A DNA stretch of 64,000 nucleotides from Mucilaginibacter tolerans (GCF_030519375.1 NZ_JAUMKB010000019.1:1-64000); one strand, 5' to 3'; shown: positions 8,317-16,724, counted from the first letter of the stretch. Notes: generated by a model from the letters alone, not told the origin. Made by a program: numbers and translations.

Positions 8317-8807
8317 TTTGGAGTTTTCCACACCGTGTTGGGTTGAACCTGATTATCATTATTGTGTTGCTATAAATATTTGATTTATAGTTTATTGTAT
8401 CTGTGGAAAACTAAAAAATGAAAAAAAATCGAAGAATTTTCAGTTAATTTTGTTATGTTTTTCGCTTAATAGTGAAGTGATAGATTATTTTAAAGATACG
8501 AAAAATTTTAGCAAAGGGCAAAGGAGCAAACCGACGCCATTTTTTCTTTAATATTTAAGTAATAATTAAACCCTGGCATCGTTTGTGGTTCTTATACAGG
8601 ATACCAAAACTTACTGAGATGAGGAAAATGATTGAAATTTATTGGGACTATTACTTTGTCAATCTCGACAAGTTATTCCTGAAAGTTTGTGAAGCAGCGG
8701 TGTATTAGGTTGGATAAGTGGTTGATTAGGTTGAACAAGTTCATTTATCTGGGAATCATCAATGAACATTGTCTAAGTTAGTGACAGCATTTTGACCAGA
8801 TAGTATA
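8317..8807. other. Intergenic region, no gene supported
   Basis: These roughly 490 AT-rich bases lie between divergent nrdJ and the 274-aa gene. A GGTTG-rich stretch at 8708-8742 resembles one arm of the GTTG-word palindromes found elsewhere in the window. A 29-codon frame starting at 8619 has no supporting signal. No riboswitch, tRNA or regulatory dyad was recognised. Confidence 0.5.
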
Positions 8808-9632
8808 ATGGACACATCAAAACTTTTAAGACGACCCCTCAAAGTTGAAAACATGTTTGGGGTAGATACGGAAACTACTCAATCAGTTATTTCACCGGAT
8901 AAAAAATCTAAAGTAGTTTTTTCCCATTCCCAGGAAATTAGGATGGGGTCATATGAACATTTATTTAGTTTGCTCGACAGCGACGACAATCTTATTGATA
9001 ATTTTGAACCGTTAATAGCAATTAGCAACCATTGTTGCTGGAAACCTGACTCAAGTTATTTTGGATTAGCAATAAGGTTTGAAAAAATTTATGGGTTCCT
9101 TCTAATCCACTGGCCTTCCTTAAATTTTACCTTCATTAAAGTCTTTAATCCTTATCCGCTTGATATTTCTTTTAAGAACCATGATTTTGTAATTAGTTAT
9201 AATGACCAACAAGTTGCTGCTGCAAACACAAGTCAATTATTCGGTGGAGGGACAACTGAGCTTCCTTACAAGAAATATTTTAAGCCTGCAGATATTTTGT
9301 TCAATTTAGCAGAACTAAAGTTTTATTCTAGAGATCGTTTAGAAGATATCCCTGATATAATAGAAAGTGATAAAGAGTATAAATTCGATTTGATTGATGG
9401 GGGCTTTAACGAATTTCATGGAACATTTCCGCAAGACACTATAACAGGGTACAACAGACGAGCATTTGAGGTTTACCAGCTTGAAGCATTCGCCGCATAT
9501 GGCGATAAAGTTTCCAAATTTTGGCTCGAAGAAATACAACGTAAGACGAATAACAAATACAATAAGTGGAATAAAGTTTCAGATTACATCGGACATCGCA
9601 GACGCCAAGAAGATGAAAAATCATTAATATAG
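8808..9632 (+). CDS. Hypothetical protein
   Basis: This 274-aa protein has no signal peptide, no membrane segment and a strongly basic C-terminus (YIGHRRRQEDEKSLI). Much of it alternates short hydrophobic and aromatic stretches (for example SSYFGLAIRFEKIYGFLLIH around residue 83), which suggests a beta-rich fold. The gene is visibly more AT-rich than nrdJ and pyk on either side and stands alone, ending at a bidirectional terminator. It could be a transferred accessory gene. I do not recognise the family. Confidence 0.65.
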   Translation: MDTSKLLRRPLKVENMFGVDTETTQSVISPDKKSKVVFSHSQEIRMGSYEHLFSLLDSDDNLIDNFEPLIAISNHCCWKPDSSYFGLAIRFEKIYGFLLIHWPSLNFTFIKVFNPYPLDISFKNHDFVISYNDQQVAAANTSQLFGGGTTELPYKKYFKPADILFNLAELKFYSRDRLEDIPDIIESDKEYKFDLIDGGFNEFHGTFPQDTITGYNRRAFEVYQLEAFAAYGDKVSKFWLEEIQRKTNNKYNKWNKVSDYIGHRRRQEDEKSLI

Positions 9633-9643
9633 CTTAAAACAAA

Positions 9644-9666
9644 AAATCCCGGATTATCCGGGATTT
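9644..9666. terminator. Bidirectional terminator
   Basis: AAATCCCGGA at 9644-9653 pairs perfectly with TCCGGGATTT at 9657-9666 around a 3-base loop. It separates the convergent 274-aa gene and pyruvate kinase gene and has A/T runs on both sides. Confidence 0.85.
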
Positions 9667-9723
9667 CATATTACAGGTTAAAATAACTTTTCAACTTTAC
9701 ACCATTCCAACCTTGCAACGGTA

Positions 9724-11160
9724 TTATTCTACCACAGAAACCTTAAGCATATTAGTTTTGCCCTGTTTGGTGATAGGCACTGACGCCGTGTTGATCACTA
9801 CATCACCTACTTCAATCAGGTTTTCCGCTTTCAAAATTTCGTTTACATCAGCAATAGTCTGATCGGTGCTTTCCAGTTTGTCATAATAGAAGGCACGTAC
9901 TCCCCAAACCAGGCTTAAAGCTTTCAGCAGGTTCTTGTTCGATGTAAATATATAAGTGCCGGCTTTTGGTCGGTGGCTGGATATTTCGAATGCGGTATAA
10001 CCGGATACGGTCATAGAAATGATACCTACTGCATTGGTGTGTTCAGCCAGGTAAACTGCTGATCCACACAACGCATCGCTCAGGAAATTAGCAGGGGCAT
10101 GTGGAAATTCTGGTACCAGCGTAGTATTAAAAGGATAACCCAGTTCTTCCACATTTCGCACAATTTTAGCCATCGTTTCGATAACAATCACCGGGAATTC
10201 ACCAACCGAAGTCTCACCACTTAACATCACAGCATCAGCACCATCGAGAACTGAGTTGGCAACGTCGTTCACTTCGGCGCGGGTTGGGCGTGGGGTAGTG
10301 ATCATTGATTCAAGCATCTGGGTAGCTACGATAACCGGTTTTGAGGCTTCGCGGCATTTGCGGATGATCATTTTTTGCAGCAATGGAACCTCTTCCAATG
10401 GCATTTCAACACCCAGGTCACCACGGGCAACCATCACACCGTCCGTTGCAGCAACAATGGCGTCAATATTATCTATAGCTTCAGGTTTTTCAACTTTGGC
10501 TATCACACGGGCTGATTTTCCGCTACGTGCGATGATGCGTTTCAGTTCTACAATATCCTCGCCGGTACGGACAAAGGAAAGGCCGATCCATTCTACATCA
10601 TTCTGCAATGCGAATTCAAGGTTTACCAGATCTTCCTCGGTTAAGCTTGGGATAGATACTTTAGTATTGGGTAGGTTCACGCCCTTGCGTGAGGTCAAAA
10701 TACCGCCGTGCACCACTTCACAAAGCACTGAGTCCTTACGGTTGGTTTCAATAACGCGCATCTGGATTTTACCGTCATCTAAAAGGATGATCTCGTCTGG
10801 CCTTACGTCCTGAGGGAAGGTTTCGTATGTAATATATATACGGTTATCGTCCCCTACACATTCGTGTGTAGTAATATGTATTTGTGAACCGTTTACCAGG
10901 TGAATACCGCCGTCTTTCACCAGTCCGATACGGATCTTCGGGCCTTGCAAGTCGGCAAGAATACCCACATTTACTTTATATTGTTCGTTTATTTCACGAA
11001 TAGTATCAATAGTTTTCTGATGATCAGAAGGCCTTCCGTGCGAAAAATTGAGGCGGCATACATTAACACCTGCCTTTATCATTGACAAAAGGATGTCCTT
11101 ATTGGTTGATGCCGGACCCATTGTGGCAACAATTTTAGTACGGTTGTAAGATAATTTCAT
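9724..11160 (-). CDS. pyk: Pyruvate kinase
   Basis: This 478-aa glycolytic enzyme transfers phosphate from phosphoenolpyruvate to ADP. Recognisable are the N-terminal KIVATMGPAS and CRLNFSHG motifs with the substrate-site Arg, LADLQGPKIRIG, and the signature VIAKVEKPEAI with the catalytic Lys. Further along are MVARGDLGVEMPLEEVP for metal and substrate binding and VATQMLESM. The length matches bacterial homotetrameric pyruvate kinases. It lies 77 bases downstream of the IPExxxVDY gene on the same strand, a pairing typical of Bacteroidota, and may be co-transcribed with it. Confidence 0.97.
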   Translation of the reverse strand: MKLSYNRTKIVATMGPASTNKDILLSMIKAGVNVCRLNFSHGRPSDHQKTIDTIREINEQYKVNVGILADLQGPKIRIGLVKDGGIHLVNGSQIHITTHECVGDDNRIYITYETFPQDVRPDEIILLDDGKIQMRVIETNRKDSVLCEVVHGGILTSRKGVNLPNTKVSIPSLTEEDLVNLEFALQNDVEWIGLSFVRTGEDIVELKRIIARSGKSARVIAKVEKPEAIDNIDAIVAATDGVMVARGDLGVEMPLEEVPLLQKMIIRKCREASKPVIVATQMLESMITTPRPTRAEVNDVANSVLDGADAVMLSGETSVGEFPVIVIETMAKIVRNVEELGYPFNTTLVPEFPHAPANFLSDALCGSAVYLAEHTNAVGIISMTVSGYTAFEISSHRPKAGTYIFTSNKNLLKALSLVWGVRAFYYDKLESTDQTIADVNEILKAENLIEVGDVVINTASVPITKQGKTNMLKVSVVE

Positions 11161-11237
11161 ATTTATCAGGGTTAAACTGGCTGTTTTCTTATTAGGGTAT
11201 CTAAATTAGTGTAGCCCATACACTTTTAAAATCGGCG

Positions 11238-11681
11238 CTAAAATAAAAGATTTTCGCGTGATTTAATTTTTTTTGGATCAATCTTTACTGCTGCTACGAT
11301 TTCGGGTATGCGGTTAAGCCCCGAAATCAGCTGTTCCAGGTCAACGTCATCAATATAATTTCTAATCAACAAAAAGTAATCGGCCTTGCGCATTTCGGGT
11401 ACAAGATAACCCTCTGATCCCTTATTAGCTATAAAATAAAAATCAGTCTCGCTGGCCTCCCAATGATGCTGGAACAATGAGAAATAAACCGGTTGGGCCC
11501 CGGGAAGTAAATCCACCTCCAGGTCGGCACTTCGGGTAAAACCAAATCTTAAATGCTTGTTTATATGATGGCAAATACGATAATCTTTTAGTGATGTGGT
11601 GATGGCGATCAGCACAAAATCTAAATCGATCTCAAACTTTAATGTTTTCCTGTTCAAAATCACTACTTTTGCCCGGCTCAA
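11238..11681 (-). CDS. IPExxxVDY-family protein
   Basis: This 147-aa cytosolic protein of unknown function has the family's hallmark near its C-terminus in the degenerate form RIPEIVAAVKIDP. Members in Bacteroidota are commonly encoded beside pyruvate kinase, as here. The frame opens with TTG at 11681. That TTG overlaps a TATTTTTG string (11679-11686, minus strand) that itself matches a -7 promoter element, so the true start may be slightly downstream, for example the GTG in AKVVILN. It shares the minus-strand transcription direction with pyk. Confidence 0.82.
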   Translation of the reverse strand: MSRAKVVILNRKTLKFEIDLDFVLIAITTSLKDYRICHHINKHLRFGFTRSADLEVDLLPGAQPVYFSLFQHHWEASETDFYFIANKGSEGYLVPEMRKADYFLLIRNYIDDVDLEQLISGLNRIPEIVAAVKIDPKKIKSRENLLF

Positions 11682-11742
11682 AAATACAAATAGAAACTCT
11701 GGTGGTAAAATTTTGTTAATGTAAATGCCAAAAGTTTTTAGA

Positions 11743-11773
11743 TTTGTTATTTGATAGATTTTATTTTTCTTTG
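11743..11773 (+). promoter_or_regulatory. Putative promoter of acpP-fabF-rnc
   Basis: TTTG at 11743-11746, a 19-bp spacer and TTTCTTTG at 11766-11773 (one mismatch to TAnnTTTG). The acpP start codon is 35 bases downstream. Confidence 0.55.
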
Positions 11774-11808
11774 CACTGAATTTTATTAATCATTAAACCA
11801 TTAAAAGT

Positions 11809-12045
11809 ATGTCTGATATCGCTTCAAGAGTAAAAGCTATTATCGTAGAAAAATTAGGTGTTGACGAAAGTGAAGTAACACCTGAAGCTAGCTTCACCAA
11901 CGATCTTGGTGCAGACTCGTTAGACACCGTGGAACTAATCATGGAGTTTGAAAAAGAATTTAACGTGGCTATTCCTGACGATCAGGCTGAAACTATAGGT
12001 ACTGTAGGCCAGGCTATCGCTTACCTTGAAAAAAACGTTAAATAA
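11809..12045 (+). CDS. acpP: Acyl carrier protein
   Basis: This 78-aa acidic protein carries growing acyl chains in type II fatty-acid synthesis. The phosphopantetheine attachment site is the Ser in [10 protein letters not shown] (near residue 39), preceded by the conserved NDLGADSLD. Length and composition are typical. It is the first gene of an acpP-fabF-rnc operon; fabF starts 18 bases after its stop codon. Confidence 0.97.
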   Translation: MSDIASRVKAIIVEKLGVDESEVTPEASFTNDLGADSLDTVELIMEFEKEFNVAIPDDQAETIGTVGQAIAYLEKNVK

Positions 12046-12063
12046 GCTCCCCAATCTTATTAA

Positions 12064-13317
12064 ATGGAGTTTAAAAGAGTTGTAGTAACCGGGCTTGGAG
12101 CACTTACTCCGATTGGCAACAGCGTTCCTGAATATTGGAACTCTTTGATCAATGGAGTGAGTGGCGCAGCCTTGATTAAGAGTTTTGATACTACAAATTT
12201 CAAAACAAAGTTTGCATGCGAGGTGAAAAATTTTGATGCCGACGCATTCTTGGGCCGCAAAGATGCCCGCAAACTTGATCCCTTTGTTCAGTACGCTTTA
12301 TACTCTACCGAGGAAGCTGTAAAAGATGCAGGATTAGACTTTTCGAAGCTTGATGTAAACCGTATCGGTGTGATATGGGGATCAGGCATTGGTGGTTTAA
12401 AAACCTTCCTAGACGAGGTGGTTGCTTTTGCTAAAGGCGACGGTACACCGCGTTTTAATCCATTCTTTATTCCTAAAATGATAGCGGATATCGCCCCAGG
12501 CCATATCTCTATTAAATATGGTTTAAGAGGACCAAACTTTACCACTGTTTCCGCTTGTGCTTCATCAAACAATTCGCTTATTGATTCATTTAACTATATC
12601 CGCTTGGGTAAAGCTAACATGTTCATAACCGGTGGTTCTGAAGCCATTATTAACGAAGCAGGAATCGGTGGTTTTAATGCGATGCACGCGCTTTCAACCC
12701 GAAATGATGACCCGGCTACCGCTTCTCGTCCGTTCGATCTTGACCGCGACGGTTTTGTTGCCGGCGAAGGTGCAGGAACGATCATACTGGAAGAACTGGA
12801 GCACGCCAAAGCACGCGGTGCCAAAATTTATGCTGAAATGATAGGCGGCGGTATGAGTGCCGATGCTTATCATATGACGGCCCCGCACCCTGAAGGTTTA
12901 GGCGCTGCGTTGGTGATGAAAGCCGCTTTGGAAGATGCAGGTTTAACCCCTGCTGATATTGACTATGTAAACGTTCACGGAACATCGACCCCTATTGGTG
13001 ATCCGCAGGAAGTTAAAGCAATACAAGATACGTTTGGAGAAGATATTTATCGTGTAAATATCAGCTCTACAAAATCAATGACGGGCCACTTGCTGGGCGC
13101 CGCTGGTGCAGTTGAGGCCATTGCTGCTATTTTGGCCACTAAAAACGACATTATCCCACCAACGATCAATCACTTTACTGATGATCCGGCTTTTGACCCG
13201 AAAATTAACTTTACGTTCAACGTTGCGCAGAAAAGAGTAGTTAGGGTAGCACAAAGCAACGGATTTGGCTTTGGCGGCCATAACGCTTCAGTTATATTCA
13301 AAAAGTACGAAGATTAA
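12064..13317 (+). CDS. fabF: Beta-ketoacyl-ACP synthase II
   Basis: This 417-aa condensing enzyme elongates acyl-ACP with malonyl-ACP. The catalytic triad is visible: Cys165 in VSACASSNN, His305 in VHGTSTPIGD and His342 in KSMTGHLLGAAG. The C-terminal GFGFGGHNAS glycine-rich motif is also present. It sits directly after acpP, its substrate carrier, and 9 bases before rnc, so the three are almost certainly one operon. Confidence 0.97.
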   Translation: MEFKRVVVTGLGALTPIGNSVPEYWNSLINGVSGAALIKSFDTTNFKTKFACEVKNFDADAFLGRKDARKLDPFVQYALYSTEEAVKDAGLDFSKLDVNRIGVIWGSGIGGLKTFLDEVVAFAKGDGTPRFNPFFIPKMIADIAPGHISIKYGLRGPNFTTVSACASSNNSLIDSFNYIRLGKANMFITGGSEAIINEAGIGGFNAMHALSTRNDDPATASRPFDLDRDGFVAGEGAGTIILEELEHAKARGAKIYAEMIGGGMSADAYHMTAPHPEGLGAALVMKAALEDAGLTPADIDYVNVHGTSTPIGDPQEVKAIQDTFGEDIYRVNISSTKSMTGHLLGAAGAVEAIAAILATKNDIIPPTINHFTDDPAFDPKINFTFNVAQKRVVRVAQSNGFGFGGHNASVIFKKYED

Positions 13318-13326
13318 GTAGATTGA

Positions 13327-14052
13327 ATGCCAATCACACGGTTCTATAAGCTTTATTTATCGCCTAACAGAAAATACGTAAAATCTTTAAAGAATTTGCT
13401 CGGCTTTGTTCCGGGCAATTTGTCTTTATACAGATTGGCTTTTCGTCATAAGTCAGTAGCGCAAAATGTAAAGAAGGGCGTTAAAAACAGTAATGAACGC
13501 CTAGAATTTTTGGGTGATGCGGTATTGGGCAGTGTGGTAGCCGAAGTGCTTTTTAAGTTGTATCCTTTTGAGGATGAGGGTTTCCTGACAGAATTGCGCT
13601 CGAAGATTGTAAATCGTGGGAATCTAAACCAGCTGGCCCGTAAGCTGGGTTTCGAGCAATTGATCCAGTATGATAACCGAATGGTAAATTCAACACGGCA
13701 GGGCTCCTTGTTAGGCGATGCCTTTGAAGCTTTGATAGGGGCTATCTATTTGGATAAGGGCTATGATTTTACCAAAAACTTCCTGTTGAGCCACATTATC
13801 AAACCCCATATTGATATTCATAAACTGGAACAAACAGAAACTAATTTCAAGAGCAAACTGATTGAGTGGTGCCAGCGTCATGGAAAGGATATCACTTTTG
13901 AGCTGATAGAAAACCAGGACGGCGAAAGCAATAAGCTGTTTACCGTACAAGCCAGCGTTGATGGCGAGATCATGGGCCAGGGCAAGGAGTTCAACAAAAA
14001 GAATGCGGAGAAGCTGGCTGCCGAGAAGGCTTGCGAAGCGCTGTCTATTTAA
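13327..14052 (+). CDS. rnc: Ribonuclease III
   Basis: This 241-aa double-strand-specific endoribonuclease has the signature NERLEFLGDAVLG (near 55-67), which contains acidic residues for Mg2+. A second acidic cluster, LLGDAFEALIGAIYLDKG, follows. The C-terminal third is a dsRNA-binding domain (FKSKLIEWCQ to EKLAAEKACEAL). It processes rRNA precursors and structured mRNAs. It is the last gene of the acpP-fabF operon. The long imperfect hairpin just downstream (14054-14138) may define the 3' end. Confidence 0.95.
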   Translation: MPITRFYKLYLSPNRKYVKSLKNLLGFVPGNLSLYRLAFRHKSVAQNVKKGVKNSNERLEFLGDAVLGSVVAEVLFKLYPFEDEGFLTELRSKIVNRGNLNQLARKLGFEQLIQYDNRMVNSTRQGSLLGDAFEALIGAIYLDKGYDFTKNFLLSHIIKPHIDIHKLEQTETNFKSKLIEWCQRHGKDITFELIENQDGESNKLFTVQASVDGEIMGQGKEFNKKNAEKLAAEKACEALSI

Positions 14053-14053
14053 G

Positions 14054-14138
14054 TCGGAAAGACGTAAAGTCCGTAATACCGAAAGATGATGATAGTGTTT
14101 TTCTTGCCGACTTCCTGACTTACGTGGACATTCGGACT
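14054..14138. repeat. Imperfect palindrome of the GTCCGAAAG word family (copy A)
   Basis: The left arm (from 14054, GTCGGAAAGACGTAAAGTCC...) and the right arm (ending CATTCGGAC at 14138) form a long imperfect hairpin with arms of about 33 bases. It lies between convergent rnc and the gene ending at 14140. A related element is at 14926-15003. Confidence 0.6.
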
Positions 14139-14139
14139 A

Positions 14140-14877
14140 CTAATATAACTTCTGCAATTTCGCCTCCGGTCTGTCTTTGTTTTTCTGATAATAGGCAAAT
14201 TCTTTCTTGATATACTGTATCAATTGGTAATCATTCCATTCTTTCACATTTTCATAGGACGGCCTGAAAGCTACCATAAATTTATCGATCTCGTCATCCG
14301 GCATTTTGGTGACACTTTTTACTAATTCCTTAGTGTATCTTTTATCAACTGCACTGGCCTCCTGTTCATTTTTTGCATACTCGGCGAAGCGGCGGGCTTG
14401 TGCCGGCGCCTTCCCGAACAGGTTGTAAAAAGCTGTGATCGGTGAATTGATAAATTGCCAAACCGGAAGAGACTTGCCATTATTAAAAATACCCTGGCTG
14501 CGGTATTCTTTCATTACCTCGTTAAGCTCCTGTTGTTTGGATTGACCCTTGATCGTCACCTGGTTTAGTTCGATAACCGGTTGTAAGTAAACCACCAGGT
14601 CGCTGTTGTTGACAACTGCAATTTTTTGCGGAGTATATCCGGCTTTGGCGATCTGTAATGTATCGCCGATTGAAGCTTTAATGCTAAAACCACCCAGCTC
14701 ATCACTCATCATTAGTGTCTGGGTTTTCAGGTCGGTTACTATGGCCTGTGATATCCTGTCGGGCGTGCTTTTTTTAAATATAATGCCCTTTATAGTCAAT
14801 GTTTGTTGCGCATAGCTTAGGCGACACAATAAGCAAAGCATTAAAGTACAGCATATTAGTTTTTGGGAGAAACGCAT
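14140..14877 (-). CDS. Secreted carboxypeptidase-regulatory-like domain protein
   Basis: I chose the ATG at 14877, which gives 245 aa starting MRFSQKLICC; an upstream in-frame ATG at 14907 would add ten residues before the signal sequence. A signal peptide (about 22 residues, ending LSYAQ) is followed by a CarboxypepD_reg-like beta-sandwich (TLTIKGIIFKK...DELGGFSIKASIGDTLQIAKAGY). This module is common in Bacteroidota surface proteins. The charged alpha-helical C-terminal half (about 120-245) has no recognised motif. An envelope-associated role is likely; the specific function is unknown. Confidence 0.75.
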   Translation of the reverse strand: MRFSQKLICCTLMLCLLCRLSYAQQTLTIKGIIFKKSTPDRISQAIVTDLKTQTLMMSDELGGFSIKASIGDTLQIAKAGYTPQKIAVVNNSDLVVYLQPVIELNQVTIKGQSKQQELNEVMKEYRSQGIFNNGKSLPVWQFINSPITAFYNLFGKAPAQARRFAEYAKNEQEASAVDKRYTKELVKSVTKMPDDEIDKFMVAFRPSYENVKEWNDYQLIQYIKKEFAYYQKNKDRPEAKLQKLY

Positions 14878-14925
14878 TCCTGCAAAAATATACAATGTAA
14901 AACGCAAAAAATGTAAAAAGATGTT

Positions 14926-15003
14926 AAAGAAGTCCGCAAGTCCGCAAAAGTCGGGAAGACCGAAAGATTTTACTTGCGGACACCGGACTTGCCGACTTTC
15001 GGA
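14926..15003. repeat. Imperfect palindrome of the GTCCGAAAG word family (copy B)
   Basis: AGTCCGCAAGTCCGCAAAAG at the left pairs imperfectly with CTTGCCGACTTTCGGACT at the right, forming arms of about 34 bases. It fills the divergent gap between the 14140-14877 gene and yicC. It shares the GTCSG-AAAG vocabulary with the element at 14054-14138. Confidence 0.62.
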
Positions 15004-15020
15004 CTAAAAATCTATCTTTG
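14989..15020 (+). promoter_or_regulatory. Putative promoter of yicC
   Basis: TTG at 14989-14991 and a perfect TATCTTTG at 15013-15020 are separated by 21 bp. The ATG of yicC begins only 3 bases after the -7 element, so the transcript may be leaderless. The TTG overlaps the right arm of the palindrome at 14926-15003. Confidence 0.5.
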
Positions 15021-15023
15021 CGC

Positions 15024-15899
15024 ATGATAAAATCAATGACAGGGTATGGGATTGCCAGTTTTGATTCAGGCAGTACAAAATATACTGTTGAAATCAAATC
15101 CCTGAACAGCAAATTTCTCGAATTATCGCTTCGTATTCCAAAATCATTCTCGGAAAAAGAATTCCAGTTACGTAACGAGTGCAATAAGCAGATCGAACGC
15201 GGAAAGGTTAATCTGTCTATCAATGTTGAGCAAGCAGATTCATCAGTAAAAGCCGCGGGCATCGATAACGATTTATTGAAAAACTACTACAATCAGCTTA
15301 AAGCTGTGAGTGAAGAACTGGGCGAACATGGGGGCAATTTGCTGCAATTGGCTCTTGGTTTACCAGAGGTGGTGAAGTATGATGAAGAGTCAGTTTCAGA
15401 AGAGGAGTGGAAGATAGTGGAACGCACCTTTCAGCAGGCGCTATCCGCCTTTCAAAAATTCAGGGCCGATGAAGGTAATGTGCTGGAGCAGGATGTGAAA
15501 ATGCGTATTGGGTCTATCCTGAAAAACCTGGAACTAGTGGAGATTGAAGAACCTAAACGCATCCCGGTAATCCGTGAACGTTTAGCTCTGTTTTTGAATG
15601 ATTCAGTTGGCCGCGAAAATGTAGATCAAAATCGTTTTGAACAGGAATTGATCTATTATATTGATAAACTGGATATTACCGAGGAAAAGATCCGCCTGAA
15701 AAGCCACTGCGACTATTTTATCGAAACGCTAAAGAACGCTGACGCCAATGGCAAAAAGCTGGGTTTTATTTCGCAGGAGATCGGACGCGAGATCAACACC
15801 TTAGGCTCAAAAGCTAATGATGCCAACATTCAGAAGCTGGTAGTAGGCATGAAGGAAGAATTGGAAAAAATAAAGGAACAACTACTTAATGTGCTGTAG
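15024..15899 (+). CDS. YicC-family endoribonuclease
   Basis: The protein starts MIKSMTGYG, the conserved N-terminus of the YicC family, which fixes the start at 15024; an in-frame TTG at 15018 is part of the promoter -7 element. At 291 aa it has the usual length, with the N-terminal YicC domain (KYTVEIKSLNSKFLE) and the C-terminal DUF1732 domain (KSHCDYFIETL...GKKLGFISQEIGREINTLGSK). YicC proteins have been reported as RNA endonucleases. It is upstream of gmk, the common pairing in many bacteria, separated by a repeat-filled 109-base gap. Confidence 0.92.
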   Translation: MIKSMTGYGIASFDSGSTKYTVEIKSLNSKFLELSLRIPKSFSEKEFQLRNECNKQIERGKVNLSINVEQADSSVKAAGIDNDLLKNYYNQLKAVSEELGEHGGNLLQLALGLPEVVKYDEESVSEEEWKIVERTFQQALSAFQKFRADEGNVLEQDVKMRIGSILKNLELVEIEEPKRIPVIRERLALFLNDSVGRENVDQNRFEQELIYYIDKLDITEEKIRLKSHCDYFIETLKNADANGKKLGFISQEIGREINTLGSKANDANIQKLVVGMKEELEKIKEQLLNVL

Positions 15900-15903
15900 T
15901 TAG

Positions 15904-16006
15904 TTGAAGAGGTTGTAAATGTTGTAGTGGTTGAAGTAATTATAGCTCCGACATTTACAACCATTACAACCATTACAACCATTACAACCATTACAACCAT
16001 TACAAC
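15904..16006 (+). repeat. GTTGTAA-word palindrome with CATTACAAC tandem repeat
   Basis: The right side (15962-16006) is five exact tandem copies of the 9-mer CATTACAAC, preceded by the variant CATTTACAAC. The left side (15904-15936) contains GTTGAAGAGGTTGTAAATG and related words that can pair with the tandem array. The array ends 2 bases before the gmk ATG. Confidence 0.85.
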
Positions 16007-16008
16007 GA

Positions 16009-16581
16009 ATGCCAGAAGAAGGTAAACTCATCATATTTTCAGCACCGTCCGGAGCAGGTAAAACAACCATTGTGCAGTATCTGCTTACTAAAATTCCTGA
16101 TCTTGAATTTTCTATTTCGGCAACAACCCGGCCGGCGCGTGGCGATGAAAAACATGGTAAAGACTATTATTTTATCAGCAAAGAAGAGTTTCTGCATAAG
16201 ATTGCCAAAAAGCACTTTGTGGAATTTGAAGAGGTTTACAGTGGTACTTTTTATGGGACATTGCGCGAGGAAATAGAGCGTATCTGGGCTAACGGTAAAG
16301 CTGTGATATTTGATATCGATGTGGAGGGCGGCTTACACCTGAAACGTAAATATGGTGAAGCAGCTCTCGCTATCTTTGTTCAACCACCGTCGTTAGAGGT
16401 TTTAAAAGAGCGTTTAACGGGTCGTGGTACGGATAGTAAGGAGAAATTGCAGGAACGGTTTGCAAAAGCTGAAAAAGAATTGAATTATGCCCCTCAATTT
16501 GATATTATCCTGAAAAATCACGATCTTCAGACGGCATGCATTGAGGCGGAGCAGTTGGTGAGTGATTTTCTTCGGAAATAA
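16009..16581 (+). CDS. gmk: Guanylate kinase
   Basis: This 190-aa enzyme phosphorylates GMP to GDP. The P-loop SAPSGAGKTT lies at residues 10-19. The GMP-binding stretch SISATTRPARGDEKHGKDYYF follows near 35-55, and then VFDIDVEGGLHLKRKY. The length is typical. Its translation-initiation region consists of CATTACAAC tandem repeats, with no Shine-Dalgarno sequence. It is followed by nadD after a repeat-bearing 143-base gap. Confidence 0.96.
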   Translation: MPEEGKLIIFSAPSGAGKTTIVQYLLTKIPDLEFSISATTRPARGDEKHGKDYYFISKEEFLHKIAKKHFVEFEEVYSGTFYGTLREEIERIWANGKAVIFDIDVEGGLHLKRKYGEAALAIFVQPPSLEVLKERLTGRGTDSKEKLQERFAKAEKELNYAPQFDIILKNHDLQTACIEAEQLVSDFLRK

Positions 16582-16720
16582 GTTCATAGTTAATGGTTCA
16601 TAGTTCATGGGCCGTACCCGGATCCGGGTTAAATAGATTGAATTCTTCTCGGTCTATACTATAGAATATAATGCCACTTGATAATTAATTGCTATGATCT
16701 ATGAACTACTTACCATGAAC
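16582..16720 (+). repeat. GTTCATAG-word palindrome
   Basis: The left arm 16582-16610 (GTTCATAGTTAATGGTTCAT...) matches the reverse complement of the right arm 16691-16720 at most positions. The centre holds a perfect 14-base palindrome around GGATCC (16616-16629). The right arm ends 4 bases before the nadD ATG, and the left arm begins at the gmk stop codon. Confidence 0.75.
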
Positions 16721-16724
16721 TGAC

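Noticed and set aside
8619-8708. 29-codon frame upstream of the 274-aa gene
   Set aside because: Very short, with no conservation or leader-peptide hallmarks such as a codon run tied to a hairpin.
8231-8807. Possible cobalamin riboswitch upstream of nrdJ
   Set aside because: The conserved B12-box-like core and the expected multi-helix layout were not found on either strand, although a search with a covariance model was not possible here.
10256-10813. 185-codon plus-strand frame opposite pyk
   Set aside because: It lies wholly within the conserved pyruvate kinase gene and has no promoter or family motif.
15962-16006. Possible CRISPR array at the CATTACAAC repeats
   Set aside because: The repeats are directly adjacent with no spacers and are only 9 bases long; no cas gene is nearby.
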